A stretch of 64,000 bases of DNA, taken from NCBI RefSeq assembly GCF_001751365.1, contig NZ_LJGT01000040.1, forward strand, positions 62,001 through 126,000, in the 5' to 3' direction. Position numbers and translations under genes: made by a program. The DNA comes from Streptomyces abyssalis. Its GTDB lineage: Bacteria; Actinomycetota; Actinomycetes; Streptomycetales; Streptomycetaceae. The notes below the pieces were generated by a model that saw nothing but the letters and a program-made list of their open reading frames with translations, was not told where the DNA came from and searched no databases. Shown piece after piece: positions 7,724-16,232 of the stretch (its first letter is position 1; the number at the start of each line of letters is the position of its first letter).

Positions 7724-9078
7724 GCCCTCACCGCGCCGCGCACAGGCGGACGCCGTCCGGTGCGCCCCCTCAGGGCGTGCGGACAGCGGCGGAGGCCGGG
7801 GCCGAGGCGCCCCGCGCACCGTCCGCCGCTCCCGCCACCGACCCCGATCCCGTACACACCCCCGTTCCAGCCCCCGCCTCCGCCCCCGTCCGGGACCGCT
7901 ATCTGGACCTGCTGCGGGCGGTCGCCCTGGTGCGCGTCGTCGTGTACCACACCTTCAGCTGGGCGTGGCTGACGTTCCTCTTCCCGTCCATGGGCGTGAT
8001 GTTCGCGCTCGCCGGTTCCCTGATGGCGCGGTCGCTGGGACGTCCCGCTGCCGGCGTCGTACGCGGCAGGGGACGGAGGCTGCTGCTGCCGCTGTGGCTG
8101 TACGGCGCCGTGCTGCTGACGGTGCTCTTCCTGCAGGGATGGCGGCCGGGACAGGGCGGTGCGGGCGGCTGGCTGCGCCTGCTCTGCTGGATCGTGCCGC
8201 TCGGCAGCCCGCCGTACCCGGAGCAGATCGGCTCCGACGGCGGCCTGCTGGACGTCAGTTGGGCGATGGAGGCGGCCGGGCCGCTGTGGTACCTGCGGGC
8301 CTATCTGTGGTTCGTGCTGGCCTCGCCGCTGCTGCTGCGCGCCTTCCGGCGGCTGCCGTGGGTGACGCTGCTCGCGCCGCTCGCGCTCACCGCCGTCGTC
8401 GGCACCGGACTGGTGACCGTCCCCGGCGAGACGGGCGAGGCCGTCACCGACTTCGCGGTGTACGGCTCGTGCTGGCTGCTGGGCTTCGCGCACCACGACG
8501 GGCTGCTGCGCCGCCTCCCCGTGTACGCCGTCACGCTCGCCGCGCCCGTGACGATGGCGGCCGGCCTGTGGTGGGCGGGCGGCCACCCCGGCGAGGACGG
8601 CTGGGACCTGAACGACATCCCGCTCGGCCAGGCCCTCTGGTCGTTCGGCTTCTGTCTGCTGCTGCTCCGTGTCAGCCCGTCCTGGCACCGGCTGCCGGGG
8701 CCGCTGAGCCGGCTGGAGCGTCCCGTCACGCTCGCCAACTCACGTGCCGTCACCCTCTATCTGTGGCATCAGCCGGCGCTGATCGCGACTGTGCCGCTGC
8801 TGGACCTGCTGTGGCGCGTTCCGGCTGTCGCGGACTCGCAGGGGCTGTCGGGCGCGCTGGAGAGCTCGTACGACGTGCTGATGTTCCTGGCCGTCTGGCC
8901 GCTGGTGGCGCTGCTGATCGCGGCGTTCGGATGGGCGGAGGACGTGGCGGCGCGACGACGGGCGCGGCTGTGGCCCCGTACGAAGACGCCCGCGGCGGCC
9001 GCCGCCGCCACGAGCGGCGGAGTATCCGGACCGGCCGGACCGGGTGCGTCTCTCACCGGCGACGGCAGCGGCAGGTGA
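7720..9078 (+). CDS. Acyltransferase family 3 membrane protein, third gene of the mat operon
   Basis: 452 residues; its ATG overlaps the matB stop (ATGA), so it is translationally coupled. After a Pro/Ala-rich N-terminus (about 1-55) the protein shows RYLDLLRAVALVRVVVYHTF, the start of the OafA/acyltransferase-3 fold with the conserved R...H, and about ten membrane helices follow (for example FALAGSLMARSL, WYLRAYLWFVLASPLLL, LYLWHQPALIA). Such enzymes transfer acetyl or succinyl groups to extracytoplasmic glycans. The operon position suggests it O-acylates the MatB polymer, similar in logic to IcaC. That role is inferred; the donor and site are unknown. A hairpin follows directly after the stop. 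Confidence 0.82.
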   Translation: MSPHRAAHRRTPSGAPPQGVRTAAEAGAEAPRAPSAAPATDPDPVHTPVPAPASAPVRDRYLDLLRAVALVRVVVYHTFSWAWLTFLFPSMGVMFALAGSLMARSLGRPAAGVVRGRGRRLLLPLWLYGAVLLTVLFLQGWRPGQGGAGGWLRLLCWIVPLGSPPYPEQIGSDGGLLDVSWAMEAAGPLWYLRAYLWFVLASPLLLRAFRRLPWVTLLAPLALTAVVGTGLVTVPGETGEAVTDFAVYGSCWLLGFAHHDGLLRRLPVYAVTLAAPVTMAAGLWWAGGHPGEDGWDLNDIPLGQALWSFGFCLLLLRVSPSWHRLPGPLSRLERPVTLANSRAVTLYLWHQPALIATVPLLDLLWRVPAVADSQGLSGALESSYDVLMFLAVWPLVALLIAAFGWAEDVAARRRARLWPRTKTPAAAAAATSGGVSGPAGPGASLTGDGSGR

Positions 9079-9096
9079 GCGCAGGTTTTCCTGCGC
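9079..9096 (+). terminator. Hairpin directly after the mat operon
   Basis: A perfect 7-bp stem (9079-9085 with 9090-9096) closes a TTTT tetraloop and begins at the base after the acyltransferase stop codon. There is no T-tract after it, which is common for streptomycete terminators. It probably ends the matA-matB-acyltransferase transcript. Confidence 0.6.
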
Positions 9097-9171
9097 GACA
9101 CGTCAGAGCACGGCACCGAAACGCGCCGTCCCTAGCTTCGGGTGCGACACCCGGAGAACTGTGGAGGCGTC

Positions 9172-10599
9172 ATGACACCCGCGACCCATGAGACCGGCAG
9201 TACGAACGACAGCTCGAAGCACAACAAGGGCCGCTGGATCGAGCGCTGGGAGCCCGAGGACGAGACGTTCTGGCGTGAGAGCGGCGAACGCGTCGCGCAC
9301 CGCAACCTCCTGCTCTCCGTCCTCTCCGAACACATCGGCTTCTCCGTGTGGACTCTGTGGTCGGTCCTGGTGCTGTTCATGGGCCCCGAGTACGGCGTCG
9401 ACCCGGCGGGCAAGTTCCTGCTGGTCGCGATGGCGACGCTGGTAGGCGCGGTGTGCCGGGTGCCGTACACGTTCGCCGTCGCCCGCTTCGGCGGCCGCAA
9501 CTGGACGGTGATCAGCGCGGGCATGCTGCTGCTCCCGACGGCGGCGGCGTGGCTGGTGATGGAGCCCGGCACGTCCTACTCGACGTTCATGGCGGTGGCG
9601 CTGCTCACCGGCGTCGGCGGCGGCAACTTCGCCTCGTCCATGACGAACATCAACTCCTTCTTCCCGCTGCGCCGCAAGGGCTGGGCCCTCGGCGTCAACG
9701 CGGGAGGCGGCAACATCGGAGTGCCCGTCGTGCAGCTCGCGGGCCTCGCCGTGATCGCAACCGCCGGCGCCGGGCATCCGCGCGTCCTGCTGGGCCTCTA
9801 CATCCCGCTGATCGTGCTCGCCGCCGTCTGCTCCGCGCGCTGGATGGACAACCTCGGGCCGGTACGCAACGACACCGGCGCCGCCCGTGAGGCGGTACGG
9901 GACGTGCACACCTGGATCATGTCCTTCCTCTACGTCGGCACCTTCGGCTCGTTCATCGGCTACAGCTTCGCGTTCGGGCTGGTGCTCCAGACGCAGTTCG
10001 CCCGTACGCCGCTGCAGGCCGCTTCGCTCACCTTCCTCGGTCCGCTGCTGGGATCGCTCGTACGGCCGCTGGGCGGGCAGCTCGCCGACCGCTTCGGCGG
10101 GGCGCGGATCACGTTGTGGAACTTCGCGGCGATGGGCGCGGCGACGCTCGTGGTCGTGGCCGCGTCACTGCGGGAGTCGCTGCCGTTCTTCCTGGTGGGC
10201 TTCACCGCGCTGTTCGTACTGAGCGGCGTCGGCAACGGCTCCACGTACAAGATGATCCCGGCGGTCTTCCACGCGAAGGCGCTGGCGGCCGGCGGCACCG
10301 GAGAGTACGCGGCGGCGAGCGCCCGACGGCTCTCGGGCGCGGCGATGGGCCTGATCGGCGCGGCTGGAGCACTGGGCGGGCTGGGGATCAACCTCGCCTT
10401 CCGGCAGTCGTTTGAGACGGTGGGGACAGGAACGGCGGCATACCTCACCTTCCTGGCCTTCTACGGAGTGTGCTGCGCGGTCACATGGGCCGTGTATCTG
10501 CGGCGTACGGGCGCGACGGAGCGCACCGCAGGGGGCGCCGGGGCGGCGAATCCGGCGCCGGAAGAGGAGAGCGAGCCCGCCGCGTACGCCAAGGTGTGA
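9172..10599 (+). CDS. narK: NarK-type nitrate/nitrite transporter (MFS)
   Basis: 475 residues from an ATG at 9172 with GGAGG four to five bases upstream. It is a 12-helix major facilitator of the nitrate/nitrite porter family: GVGGGNFASSMTNINSFFP (about residues 145-163) is one nitrate signature, and GVGNGSTYKMIP in the second half is the other. The N-terminal WEPEDETFWRESG segment is typical of actinobacterial NarK proteins. It would import nitrate or exchange nitrate for nitrite. The neighbour is an NnaR-like regulator of nitrate/nitrite assimilation, which supports the substrate. The upstream gap (9097-9171) should hold GlnR/NnaR sites, but I could not define one confidently. Confidence 0.9.
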   Translation: MTPATHETGSTNDSSKHNKGRWIERWEPEDETFWRESGERVAHRNLLLSVLSEHIGFSVWTLWSVLVLFMGPEYGVDPAGKFLLVAMATLVGAVCRVPYTFAVARFGGRNWTVISAGMLLLPTAAAWLVMEPGTSYSTFMAVALLTGVGGGNFASSMTNINSFFPLRRKGWALGVNAGGGNIGVPVVQLAGLAVIATAGAGHPRVLLGLYIPLIVLAAVCSARWMDNLGPVRNDTGAAREAVRDVHTWIMSFLYVGTFGSFIGYSFAFGLVLQTQFARTPLQAASLTFLGPLLGSLVRPLGGQLADRFGGARITLWNFAAMGAATLVVVAASLRESLPFFLVGFTALFVLSGVGNGSTYKMIPAVFHAKALAAGGTGEYAAASARRLSGAAMGLIGAAGALGGLGINLAFRQSFETVGTGTAAYLTFLAFYGVCCAVTWAVYLRRTGATERTAGGAGAANPAPEEESEPAAYAKV

Positions 10600-10985
10600 G
10601 CCCGGGAGCGTGGGCCGGAAGATGTGAGCCGGGAGATGTGAGCCGAGGTGCGCGGGGTGCGGGCGCCCCGCGTAACAGCCGGGAAACCCCGGAGTACCGA
10701 GCCGGTCATCCGCTGTTGACAGGCTCGGTACTCCGGGCCGTAACGGCGTCAGCCGGCAGGACCTCGCCCGGGTGTCCTCCCCGGGCGCCGGGGCCGCGGG
10801 AGAGAAGCCCGGGGGAGGTTCGGCCACGACGGCGAGGTCACGCGGAACGGCAGCGGCCGTTCGTCGGAGTCACCTCCCGGGTCGCGAGGCCCGGGGAACT
10901 GTGTGTTCGGCTGGACTCCCCTGGCCGTGCCGCGGGTACCCCCGGGCCACGGACCAGGTACGAGCAGGGGCGGAGCGAGAACGAC
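10600..10985. other. Intergenic region between narK and nnaR
   Basis: No gene is seen. It contains a short degenerate direct repeat (GATGTGAGCCGGGA-like, about 10610-10645), then a perfect 16-bp inverted repeat at 10688-10737, and GC-rich sequence leading to nnaR. The nnaR promoter must lie downstream of the hairpin if the hairpin terminates narK. Confidence 0.6.
10688..10737. terminator. Perfect 16-bp inverted repeat downstream of narK
   Basis: Arms 10688-10703 and 10722-10737 are perfect complements of 16 bp separated by an 18-base loop. The position, 88 bp after the narK stop, fits a rho-independent terminator without T-tract; the long loop and perfect symmetry also allow a protein-binding role for nnaR control. 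Confidence 0.6.
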
Positions 10986-12266
10986 ATGCAAGAGCCGGAA
11001 CGAGGCGCGCGGGACGCGCGGGGCGATTCAGACGCGCATGGCGGGCGGCAGCAGGTGAAGCCGCTCGCCGGTTTCACCGTCGGCGTCACCGCCGCCCGCC
11101 GGGCCGAGGAGCTGGGAGCGCTGCTGGAACGCCGCGGCGCCGAGGTGCTGCACGCGCCCGCGCTGCGCATCGTCCCGCTCGCCGACGACAGCGAACTCCT
11201 CGACGCCACCAAGGCCCTCGTCGAGCACGCCCCCGACACCGTGATCGCGACGACGGCGATCGGCTTCCGCGGCTGGGTCGAGGCCGCCGAGGGCTGGGGC
11301 TTCGGCGCGGACCTGCTGGGGCGCCTCGCCGAGGTGGAGGTGCTCGCCCGCGGCCCCAAGGTGCGCGGCGCGATCCGCGCGGCAGGTCTGAAGGAGGCCT
11401 GGTCGCCGGAGTCGGAGTCGATGGCCGAGGTGCTCGACCGGCTGCTGGCAGAGGGCGTGGAGGGGCGGCGCATCGCGCTGCAGCTGCACGGCGAGCCGCT
11501 GCCCGGCTTCGTGGAGTCGCTGCGGGCGGCGGGCGCCGAGGTCGTCGGCGTACCCGTCTACCGCTGGATGCCGCCGGAGGACATCGCTCCAGTGGACCGC
11601 CTGATCGACGCGACGCTCGCCCGTGGCGTCGACGCACTCACCTTCACCAGCGCGCCGGCCGCGGCCTCACTGCTGGAGCGCGCCGGGCGTCGCGGCGTAC
11701 GGGAGGCACTGCTGGAGGCGATGCGTACGGACGTGCTCGCCGCGTGCGTCGGCCCGGTGACGGCGCTGCCGCTGGAGAACGAGGGCGTGCCGACGGTGCA
11801 GCCCGAACGCTTCCGTCTCGGCCCCCTCGTACAGCTGCTCTGCACCGGCCTGCCCGGCCGGGTACGGGCGCTGCCGGTCGCCGGGCACCGGGTCGGGATC
11901 AGGGGGCGCGCGGTCGTCGTCGACGGCGAGCTGCGCTCCGTGCAGCCCGCGGGGATGGCGCTGCTGCGGGCGCTGGCCCGCCGCCCCGGCTGGGTGGTCT
12001 CACGGGCCGAACTGCTGCGCGCGCTGCCGGGGTCGGGGACCGACGAGCACGCGGTGGAGACCGCCATGGCGCGGCTTCGGGTGTCGCTGGGCGCTCCGGA
12101 GCTGATCCAGACCGTCGTCAAGCGGGGCTACCGGCTGGCCCTCGACGCGGCCTCGGAAAGCGGCAAGTACGACGGCGGTGAGGGGAGCGGCGGCGCCGGT
12201 GAGGACGGCGACGGCGAGGGCGGCGAGGCAGGCGAGGACGCCGGCCCCGGCGGCCACGCGGGCTGA
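10986..12266 (+). CDS. nnaR: NnaR-like regulator: HemD domain fused to winged helix
   Basis: 426 residues from an ATG at 10986. Residues about 20-285 have the uroporphyrinogen-III synthase (HemD) fold (LAGFTVGVTAARRAEELGALLERRG at the start, LTFTSAPAAASLLERAG later). Residues about 295-395 are an OmpR-type winged helix (LRSVQPAGMALLRALARRPGWVVSRAELL, then ETAMARLRVSLG and TVVKRGYRLAL). The C-terminus is Gly/Glu-rich. The same architecture and narK neighbour occur in NnaR of S. coelicolor, which activates nitrate/nitrite assimilation genes with GlnR. A remaining HemD catalytic activity is uncertain. The stop codon lies in the first unit of a 13-bp tandem repeat. Confidence 0.88.
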   Translation: MQEPERGARDARGDSDAHGGRQQVKPLAGFTVGVTAARRAEELGALLERRGAEVLHAPALRIVPLADDSELLDATKALVEHAPDTVIATTAIGFRGWVEAAEGWGFGADLLGRLAEVEVLARGPKVRGAIRAAGLKEAWSPESESMAEVLDRLLAEGVEGRRIALQLHGEPLPGFVESLRAAGAEVVGVPVYRWMPPEDIAPVDRLIDATLARGVDALTFTSAPAAASLLERAGRRGVREALLEAMRTDVLAACVGPVTALPLENEGVPTVQPERFRLGPLVQLLCTGLPGRVRALPVAGHRVGIRGRAVVVDGELRSVQPAGMALLRALARRPGWVVSRAELLRALPGSGTDEHAVETAMARLRVSLGAPELIQTVVKRGYRLALDAASESGKYDGGEGSGGAGEDGDGEGGEAGEDAGPGGHAG

Positions 12267-12323
12267 GCCCCCGGGCTGAGGTCACGGGCTGAGACTCCGG
12301 GCTGAGGCTACGGGCTGATGCTG
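12259..12323. repeat. Five 13-bp tandem repeats across two convergent stop codons
   Basis: Units start at 12259, 12272, 12285, 12298 and 12311, each beginning CGGGCTGA with a variable remainder. The first unit contains the nnaR stop codon and the fourth contains the stop of the convergent DUF4190 gene (12308-12310), so the repeat spans the whole 41-bp gap between the genes and both termini. Confidence 0.85.
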
Positions 12324-12754
12324 TCCACGAAGTCCCGCTCGCACTGCTCCTGCTGGGCCGTCGTGTTCGCCCCCTGCATGCAGTCCTCGAGTTCGCTGTA
12401 GTCCCCGGAGCTCACCACGGAGACCACGAAGACCAGCACGGCGGACGAACCGACGAGGGCGAGGGCCCCGATGACCGCGCCCACGGCGGCGAGCGTGCCG
12501 TTCGTCGCCTCGCCCCGCTTGCCGCGGCGGAAGCCGACTATGCCGAAGATCAGCGCGAGCAGGCCGAGGACGATCCCGCCCAGCACCGTCCAGAACAGCA
12601 GCGCGCCCGCCAGCCCGAGCGTGAGGGCGGCGACGCCCATGCCGTTCCGCGGCGGCCTCGGGTTCTCCCACATCCCGGGCTCGCCGCCCGGCCAGGCGCC
12701 TCCGCCCGGACCTGGACCCTGATGTGCCGCATCCCAGCTCTGAGGTGAAGTCAT
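12308..12754 (-). CDS. DUF4190 small membrane protein
   Basis: 148 residues: a Gly/Pro-rich N-terminus (about 1-38), then two membrane helices separated by a short basic loop (about 40-73, containing the family signature GLLALIFGIVGFRRGKRG, and 84-112), then a short C-terminal segment with two cysteines (C124 and C138) predicted outside. DUF4190 proteins are abundant in actinobacteria and of unknown function. It converges on nnaR with only 41 bp between stops, and diverges from the HelD-like gene with 273 bp between starts. The Cys pair could form a disulfide outside the cell; this is inference. Confidence 0.8.
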   Translation of the reverse strand: MTSPQSWDAAHQGPGPGGGAWPGGEPGMWENPRPPRNGMGVAALTLGLAGALLFWTVLGGIVLGLLALIFGIVGFRRGKRGEATNGTLAAVGAVIGALALVGSSAVLVFVVSVVSSGDYSELEDCMQGANTTAQQEQCERDFVDSISP

Positions 12755-13027
12755 GGCGCGTCCTCCGGCGTGCTCGGCTTCCCGGGTAGTCCGCTTCCTG
12801 CCCCGCTCCGGCCCCGTTACTCATTTCCGGACGGCCCGCCGCAGGGTGCGCGGGGCATGGTCGTTCGCGTACGGTTGACGGCTGCCCCAGGGCGAGCCCG
12901 GGAAGAGCGGAGCGCCGCGTACGGCCGCGGCAAGTATCGTCCTCGCCCTGTGCCGGCAGGGGCCTGAATTCGCAGAACCCCGAGAACCTTGAGAACCCGC
13001 AGAACCCGCAGAAGGGGGGCCGCCGCG

Positions 13028-15502
13028 TTGGCAGCGCAGCACGACTCCGCCCGGGAGCGGGAGATCCGCGAGGAGCAGCAGCACCTCGACGAGGTGTACC
13101 GCCGCCTTGAGGAGAAGATCCACGAGGCCGAGTTCCTGATGGACGACGCCTCGAAGCGGGCTCAGGTCGGCACCCCGGGAGCGCTGGCCGAGCGGGACGC
13201 GCAGGTCTTCCGCGCCGGCGTGCACCTCAACAGGCTGAACCGCGAGTTCGAGGACTTCCTCTTCGGGCGCATCGACCTGCTGCCCGGCGCGGACGCGGAG
13301 AGGGGCCCGGACGGCGCGTACACGTCCATCGAGCCCGCCGAGGGCGCCGTGCGCCCCGACGGCTCCGCCGACATCGCCGAGACCCTCCACGTCGGACGCA
13401 TGGGCGTGCTCGACGCCGACTACACCCCGCTCGTCATCGACTGGCGGGCACCGGCCGCCGCGCCCTTCTACCGTGCGACGCCGGTCGCGCCCGGCCGGGT
13501 CGTACGCCGCCGGGTCATCCGCAGCAAGGGCCGCCAGGTCCTCGGCGTGGAGGACGACCTGCTGCGCCCCGAGGTCAGCGCCGGCATCGGCGGCCGGGAG
13601 CTGTCCGTCGTCGGCGACGGCGCGCTCATGGCCGTGCTCGGGCGTGCCCGCGGGCACGCGATGCGGGACATCGTCTCCTCCATCCAGGCCGAGCAGGACA
13701 TGGTCATCCGCGCGCCCGCCGCGTCCGTCACGGAGGTCGAGGGCGGGCCGGGCACGGGCAAGACCGCCGTCGCGCTGCACCGCGCCGCGTACCTGCTCTA
13801 CCAGGACAGGCGCCGGTACGCCGGTGGCATTCTCGTCGTCAGCCCGACACCGCTGCTCGTCTCCTACACCGAAGGCGTGCTGCCCTCCCTCGGCGAGGAG
13901 GGGCAGGTCGCCGTGCGGGCGCTCGGGTCGCTCGTCGAGGGCGCCGAGGCGGAGACCTACGACACCCCCGGTGTGGCCCGCGTCAAGGGATCGGCCCGCA
14001 TGGCGAAGGTGCTGCACCGGGCGGCGCGCGCCGCGCTGGACGCCGGCGAGGTGCCGGACGTGCTGCGGGTCGTGGCCTTCCGCAACCGGGTCGAACTGGA
14101 CGCAGCCGAACTGCGCCACGTACGGCGGCAGGTGCTCGGCGGCACCGCTCCGGTCAACCTGATGCGCCCCCGCGCACGCAAGTTCCTGCTGGACGCGCTG
14201 TGGGAGAAGTCCGGTGCCGGCGGCCGCTACACCGACCCGGAGCTGGCGGCGGAGGCCCGCGAGGCGTTCGACGAGGACATCTCGTCCGAGGACGAGTTCA
14301 TCGCGTTCCTCGACGCGTGGTGGCCGGAGCTGACGCCGCGCGGTGTGCTGGCCTCGCTCGCGGACGGGGAGAACCTGGCGCGCATCGCGGGCGTACCCGT
14401 GAGGTCCGCCCGGTCCGGTCCTGGCCGGTCCGGCGGAGGGCGGTCCGGCGCGCGGGGAAGCCGCAGCCGCGGGCACCGCCTGCTGGAACCCGGCGAGGCG
14501 AGTGCCGTTGCCGCCTCGCTGCGCCGTCTCGACGCGCACGGCCACGGCCCGCTCTCCGTCCACGACGTCGCCCTCCTGGACGAGCTCCGCGTGCTGCTCG
14601 GCCCGCCCCCGAAGCCGCTCCGGCGCGAGACCGAGCCCTCTCCCGAGGAAGTCCTCCAACAGCTCACCGGGCTGGACGAGTTGACGACGGCGGCCGACCG
14701 CGACCCCACCGCGCGCCGCGACCGCGCGGAGCGGCAGACGGAGGAGCGCACCGACTACGCGCACGTCATCGTCGACGAGGCACAGGATCTGACGCCCATG
14801 CAGTGGCGGATGGTCGGCCGCCGCGGCCGGCACGCCACCTGGACGGTCGTCGGCGACCCGGCCCAGAGCTCCTGGCCCGACACCCGGGAGGCCGCCGAGG
14901 CACGCACCGAGGCCCTGGGTGCCCGGCCGCGCCGACGCTTCGAACTGACCGTCAACTACCGCAATCCCGCCGAGATCGCGGAGCTCGCGGACCGGGTGCT
15001 GGCCCTCGCGATGCCGGGCATGGCGCCGCCGAAGGCGGTGCGCTCGACGGGCCTGCGGCCCCGCTTCGCAGCCGTACGGGGCGAGTTGAGCGCGGCCGTG
15101 CGCGAGGAGGCCGAGCGTGCGCTGGCGGAGGTGGACGGCACCGTGGGCGTGATCGTCCCCATGCACCGCAGGGACGAGGCACGCGAATGGCTGGCCGGCC
15201 TCGGCGACCGCGTCGTGACGCTGGGAAGCCTTGAGGCCAAGGGACTTGAGTACGACGCGACACTCGTGGTCTCGCCCGCCGGGATCGCCGGCACCGCCCG
15301 GGCCGAGTACGACCCGGACGAAGCGAACGACGAGAACGACGCGGATGAGGCGGGCGGCGGGGGCCGTGCCGGCGCCGGCACGGGTGCCGGTCTGCGGGTG
15401 CTGTACGTGGCCCTGACGCGGGCGACGCAGCGGCTCACGGTGCTGTCCGGGGAGCAGGATCTGCCGGACGCGGACGGTGTTCCGGAGCTGCTCAGAGACT
15501 GA
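13028..15502 (+). CDS. HelD-like UvrD/Rep family ATPase (RNA polymerase-associated)
   Basis: 824 residues from a TTG at 13028 with AAGGGGGG about nine bases upstream; a TTG at 12989 has no such site. An N-terminal acidic coiled coil (about 1-90, REIREEQQHLDEVYRRLEEK) precedes superfamily 1 motor domains: Walker A GGPGTGKTAVALHR near 242-255, VDEAQDLTPMQWRM as motif II near 580, and VALTRATQRLTVLSG as motif VI near 803. Such proteins were first called DNA helicases, but actinobacterial HelD/HelR proteins bind RNA polymerase, remove it from stalled complexes and in some strains protect it from rifamycins. Whether this is HelR or another HelD class needs phylogeny. It is monocistronic. Confidence 0.85.
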   Translation: MAAQHDSAREREIREEQQHLDEVYRRLEEKIHEAEFLMDDASKRAQVGTPGALAERDAQVFRAGVHLNRLNREFEDFLFGRIDLLPGADAERGPDGAYTSIEPAEGAVRPDGSADIAETLHVGRMGVLDADYTPLVIDWRAPAAAPFYRATPVAPGRVVRRRVIRSKGRQVLGVEDDLLRPEVSAGIGGRELSVVGDGALMAVLGRARGHAMRDIVSSIQAEQDMVIRAPAASVTEVEGGPGTGKTAVALHRAAYLLYQDRRRYAGGILVVSPTPLLVSYTEGVLPSLGEEGQVAVRALGSLVEGAEAETYDTPGVARVKGSARMAKVLHRAARAALDAGEVPDVLRVVAFRNRVELDAAELRHVRRQVLGGTAPVNLMRPRARKFLLDALWEKSGAGGRYTDPELAAEAREAFDEDISSEDEFIAFLDAWWPELTPRGVLASLADGENLARIAGVPVRSARSGPGRSGGGRSGARGSRSRGHRLLEPGEASAVAASLRRLDAHGHGPLSVHDVALLDELRVLLGPPPKPLRRETEPSPEEVLQQLTGLDELTTAADRDPTARRDRAERQTEERTDYAHVIVDEAQDLTPMQWRMVGRRGRHATWTVVGDPAQSSWPDTREAAEARTEALGARPRRRFELTVNYRNPAEIAELADRVLALAMPGMAPPKAVRSTGLRPRFAAVRGELSAAVREEAERALAEVDGTVGVIVPMHRRDEAREWLAGLGDRVVTLGSLEAKGLEYDATLVVSPAGIAGTARAEYDPDEANDENDADEAGGGGRAGAGTGAGLRVLYVALTRATQRLTVLSGEQDLPDADGVPELLRD

Positions 15503-15660
15503 CGGAAATCGCCTCCAGGGAAGGGAATCGCTCCCTGAGGCCGTTTGTTAGCCTGGATGTGGCACCGGCCCGATCCATGCCCCCGGGCCCAACCATTGTC
15601 GCTTCGAGCGACCACTTGCCGCGAGGCGAGCTGGCGGGTCGGTGTCACCAAAGACTTCTT

Positions 15661-15683
15661 GAGCTTCCGCTTCGGTGAAGCTC
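15661..15683. terminator. Hairpin between the HelD-like gene and the cold-shock gene
   Basis: A 7-bp stem (GAGCTTC with GAAGCTC) closes a nine-base loop 27 bp after the end of the minus-strand cold-shock gene. It is placed to end that transcript. A second small palindrome, GTCGCTTCGAGCGAC, lies near 15598-15612. Confidence 0.4.
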
Positions 15684-15709
15684 TCTTCAGGGGTTCGTGC
15701 CGTCGGCCT

Positions 15710-15916
15710 TCAGCCGATGATGCGGACCCCTTCCGCCTGCGGGCCCTTGCGGCCCTCCGCGATCTCGAATTCGACGCGCTGGGTGTCCTGCAGACTGCGG
15801 TAGCCCTCTCCGTGGATCGAGCTGTAGTGGACGAATACGTCCGGTCCGCCGTCCTCCTGAGCGATGAAGCCGTAGCCCTTCTCGGCGTTGAACCACTTGA
15901 CGGTGCCCTGAGCCAT
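15710..15916 (-). CDS. Cold-shock domain protein
   Basis: 68 residues from the ATG at 15916, which has GGGAG seven bases upstream; this gives the standard [10 protein letters not shown] start. It is one CSD with RNP1 KGYGFI (about 16-21) and RNP2 VFVHYSS (about 30-36). These proteins bind single-stranded RNA and DNA and melt RNA secondary structure; streptomycetes have many paralogues. Unlike the commonest CspA-type paralogues, which keep FVHFSAI, this one has [16 protein letters not shown]. It is monocistronic and diverges from the malic enzyme gene. Confidence 0.93.
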   Translation of the reverse strand: MAQGTVKWFNAEKGYGFIAQEDGGPDVFVHYSSIHGEGYRSLQDTQRVEFEIAEGRKGPQAEGVRIIG

Positions 15917-16232
15917 TCCTGGTCTCCCTGTATGCATATGGGGTTTGCGGGCCGATCCTAGGCTGAGATGGGGCGCTTTGAAGTGATTTGGGGCGTAGAC
16001 ACAGACTTTCGCGCCGGTGCCGAAAACGGGGGGCCGGAGGAGCCCGGATCACCGGCATCTCGTACTGTGGAAGGCTCTTTCCGCGCCTAGGTACGGTCCG
16101 GTCCGCGGGTTACCCCGTACCGGAGGGTAGGTGCGACGATCTGTTGACGCGCCCCACCCCCCGGCGTCGATACTTCGGCGCCCCGGTCCGGTGCGGCACA
16201 ACGCGTCAAGGGAAAGCAGAGGGAAGTCGGCA
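15917..16232. other. Divergent intergenic region, cold-shock gene / malic enzyme
   Basis: No gene is seen. The region must contain the promoters of both divergent genes. The sequence CATATGCATAC just before the cold-shock SD (about 15931-15941) is AT-rich and is the most likely -10 area on the minus strand, but I could not pair it with a -35 box. Confidence 0.4.

Noticed and set aside
9097..9171. GlnR box upstream of narK
   Set aside because: A GAAAC half-site exists near 9116, but the matching GTnAC partner at the expected distance is poor.
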